DNA from: Zygnema cylindricum | Taxonomy: Eukaryota > Streptophyta > Zygnematophyceae > Zygnematales > Zygnemataceae | Direction of reading: 5' to 3' | Length of the DNA stretch: 64,000 bases | Assembly: GCA_037447655.1 (NCBI GenBank) | Contig: JBBHKE010002283.1 | Span: 130,836 to 194,835 of the forward strand | Shown: one piece after another, positions 63,373 through 64,000 of the stretch | Position numbering within the stretch: the first letter of the stretch is position 1 | How the letters are laid out: each line of letters opens with the position of its first letter | The notes under the pieces: generated by a model | Databases searched by the model: none | What the model saw: the letters and a program-made list of their open reading frames with translations, nothing else | Told to the model about the DNA's origin: nothing | Position numbers and translations under genes: made by a program

Positions 63373-64000
63373 GGGGGGGCTGGTGCGGGTGATACTCTTC
63401 ATCTTAGTGAGTCTTAACCACACCGCGTTTGCAAGACCTCCCACAACTTTGACCTCTCTTGCTTATTCCACTAATTGAAATAAGTCTTAAATACCATAAA
63501 AAGACCATTTTCGACGCTTTTTTAGCACTTTCACTGCACTTTCGTCGCTTTGCCTTCCTAGTTTTCTCCTTGTTCTTCCACCTGTGTTGTTTCAAACCCA
63601 AAAAACCCTAAAAACCATATAAAACATTTTCTGTTTACTTTTGAAGCTCTTTTGTCACTCTGCCCTCATTATTGTTGTTTGCTTCTTCCACTATTTTAGA
63701 AACTTAAAAAACCTTGAAAGAAACCCTTTTCACACTTTTTGAGCACTATTTGAGCACTTTGGTCAATTTGACCTCGTAGTGGTTTCTTGGTTTGCCCAAT
63801 AGGGTTTGCTTTAGGGTTCTGACAATGTCACGTGTCACTCCGAGATTGGATTTCGATTCGGCGTCGAATATTTCCAAAGCTGGCAACGTGGATCCGAGAG
63901 CCGAATCTCGCCGGATAAAAACACAATGAGACAAAATGACAACAACGACAATAACATAATTGGAGATCATGATAAAAAAATATAAAGTCAAAAAGGAAGA
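63373..64000. other. No gene recognised
   Basis: Contains repeated GCACTTT(CACT/TGAGCA)-like and AAACCCTA(AAAACC) patches near 63520-63780, on the scale of a diverged ~100-base repeat (CTTTTGTCACTCTGCC..., CACTTTGGTCAATTTGACC). No domain is seen in the short minus-strand frames 63404-63601 and 63746-63991. Confidence 0.35.

Overview
This is nuclear DNA from a land plant. The first 5.9 kb carry the 5' half of a spliced single-copy gene for RKP/KPC1, a conserved plant SPRY-RING E3 ubiquitin ligase. Almost all of the rest is LTR-retrotransposon sequence of the Ty1/copia superfamily (gag - protease - integrase - RT - RNase H order), at many stages of decay and nested in one another. Long introns, retroelement density and purine-rich microsatellites fit a large plant genome. 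I cannot place the species; a seed-free plant is possible but unproven.

Layout. 1-417: 5' flank. 418-5826: RKP exons 1-5 on +; the C-terminal third, including the RING finger, was not found in the window. 6491-14716: minus-strand 'gamma' copia array (partial LTR, gag-only internal region, 1.35 kb LTR, second internal region with RT and integrase). 14722-32020: plus-strand 'alpha' copia array (LTR, internal, LTR, truncated gag). Its protease is split by a 10.2 kb plus-strand 'beta' array (17040-27214, target duplication TATTC) of three LTRs and two internal regions, which is itself interrupted by a gamma solo LTR (23502-24596, duplication CTCTA). 33635-34330: an older copia RNase H remnant. 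34907-43756: a second alpha array on the minus strand. 44523-51678: a third alpha element on the minus strand, inserted in an 'epsilon' LTR and carrying a gamma solo LTR in its right LTR (49766-51152, duplication ATGTC). 51679-55059: epsilon and delta LTR remnants. 55060-59180: two long (GGA/GGGGGA)n purine tracts around a solo LTR. 59186-63330: a deleted, gag-bearing 'delta' element.

Three patterns stand out. (1) LTRs of the alpha, delta and epsilon families contain a tRNA-like module (A-box-like and B-box motifs, usually followed by TTTT or TTTTT), always antisense to gag-pol: a candidate Pol III unit inside copia LTRs. (2) The primer-binding site is GGTTATGGGCCCACC, the complement of the anticodon arm of plant initiator tRNA-Met, which implies half-tRNA priming as in Drosophila copia. 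The gag frame starts inside the LTR and reads through this site, whose ATG lies opposite the CAU anticodon. (3) Three clusters have LTR-internal-LTR-internal tandem structure with shared LTRs rather than single insertions.

No retroelement here looks autonomous: every gag-pol has stops, frameshifts, deletions or altered catalytic residues. Family names (alpha, beta, gamma, delta, epsilon, zeta) are labels used only here. All boundaries come from reading the sequence by eye. There is one assembly gap of 10 N at 43991-44000.
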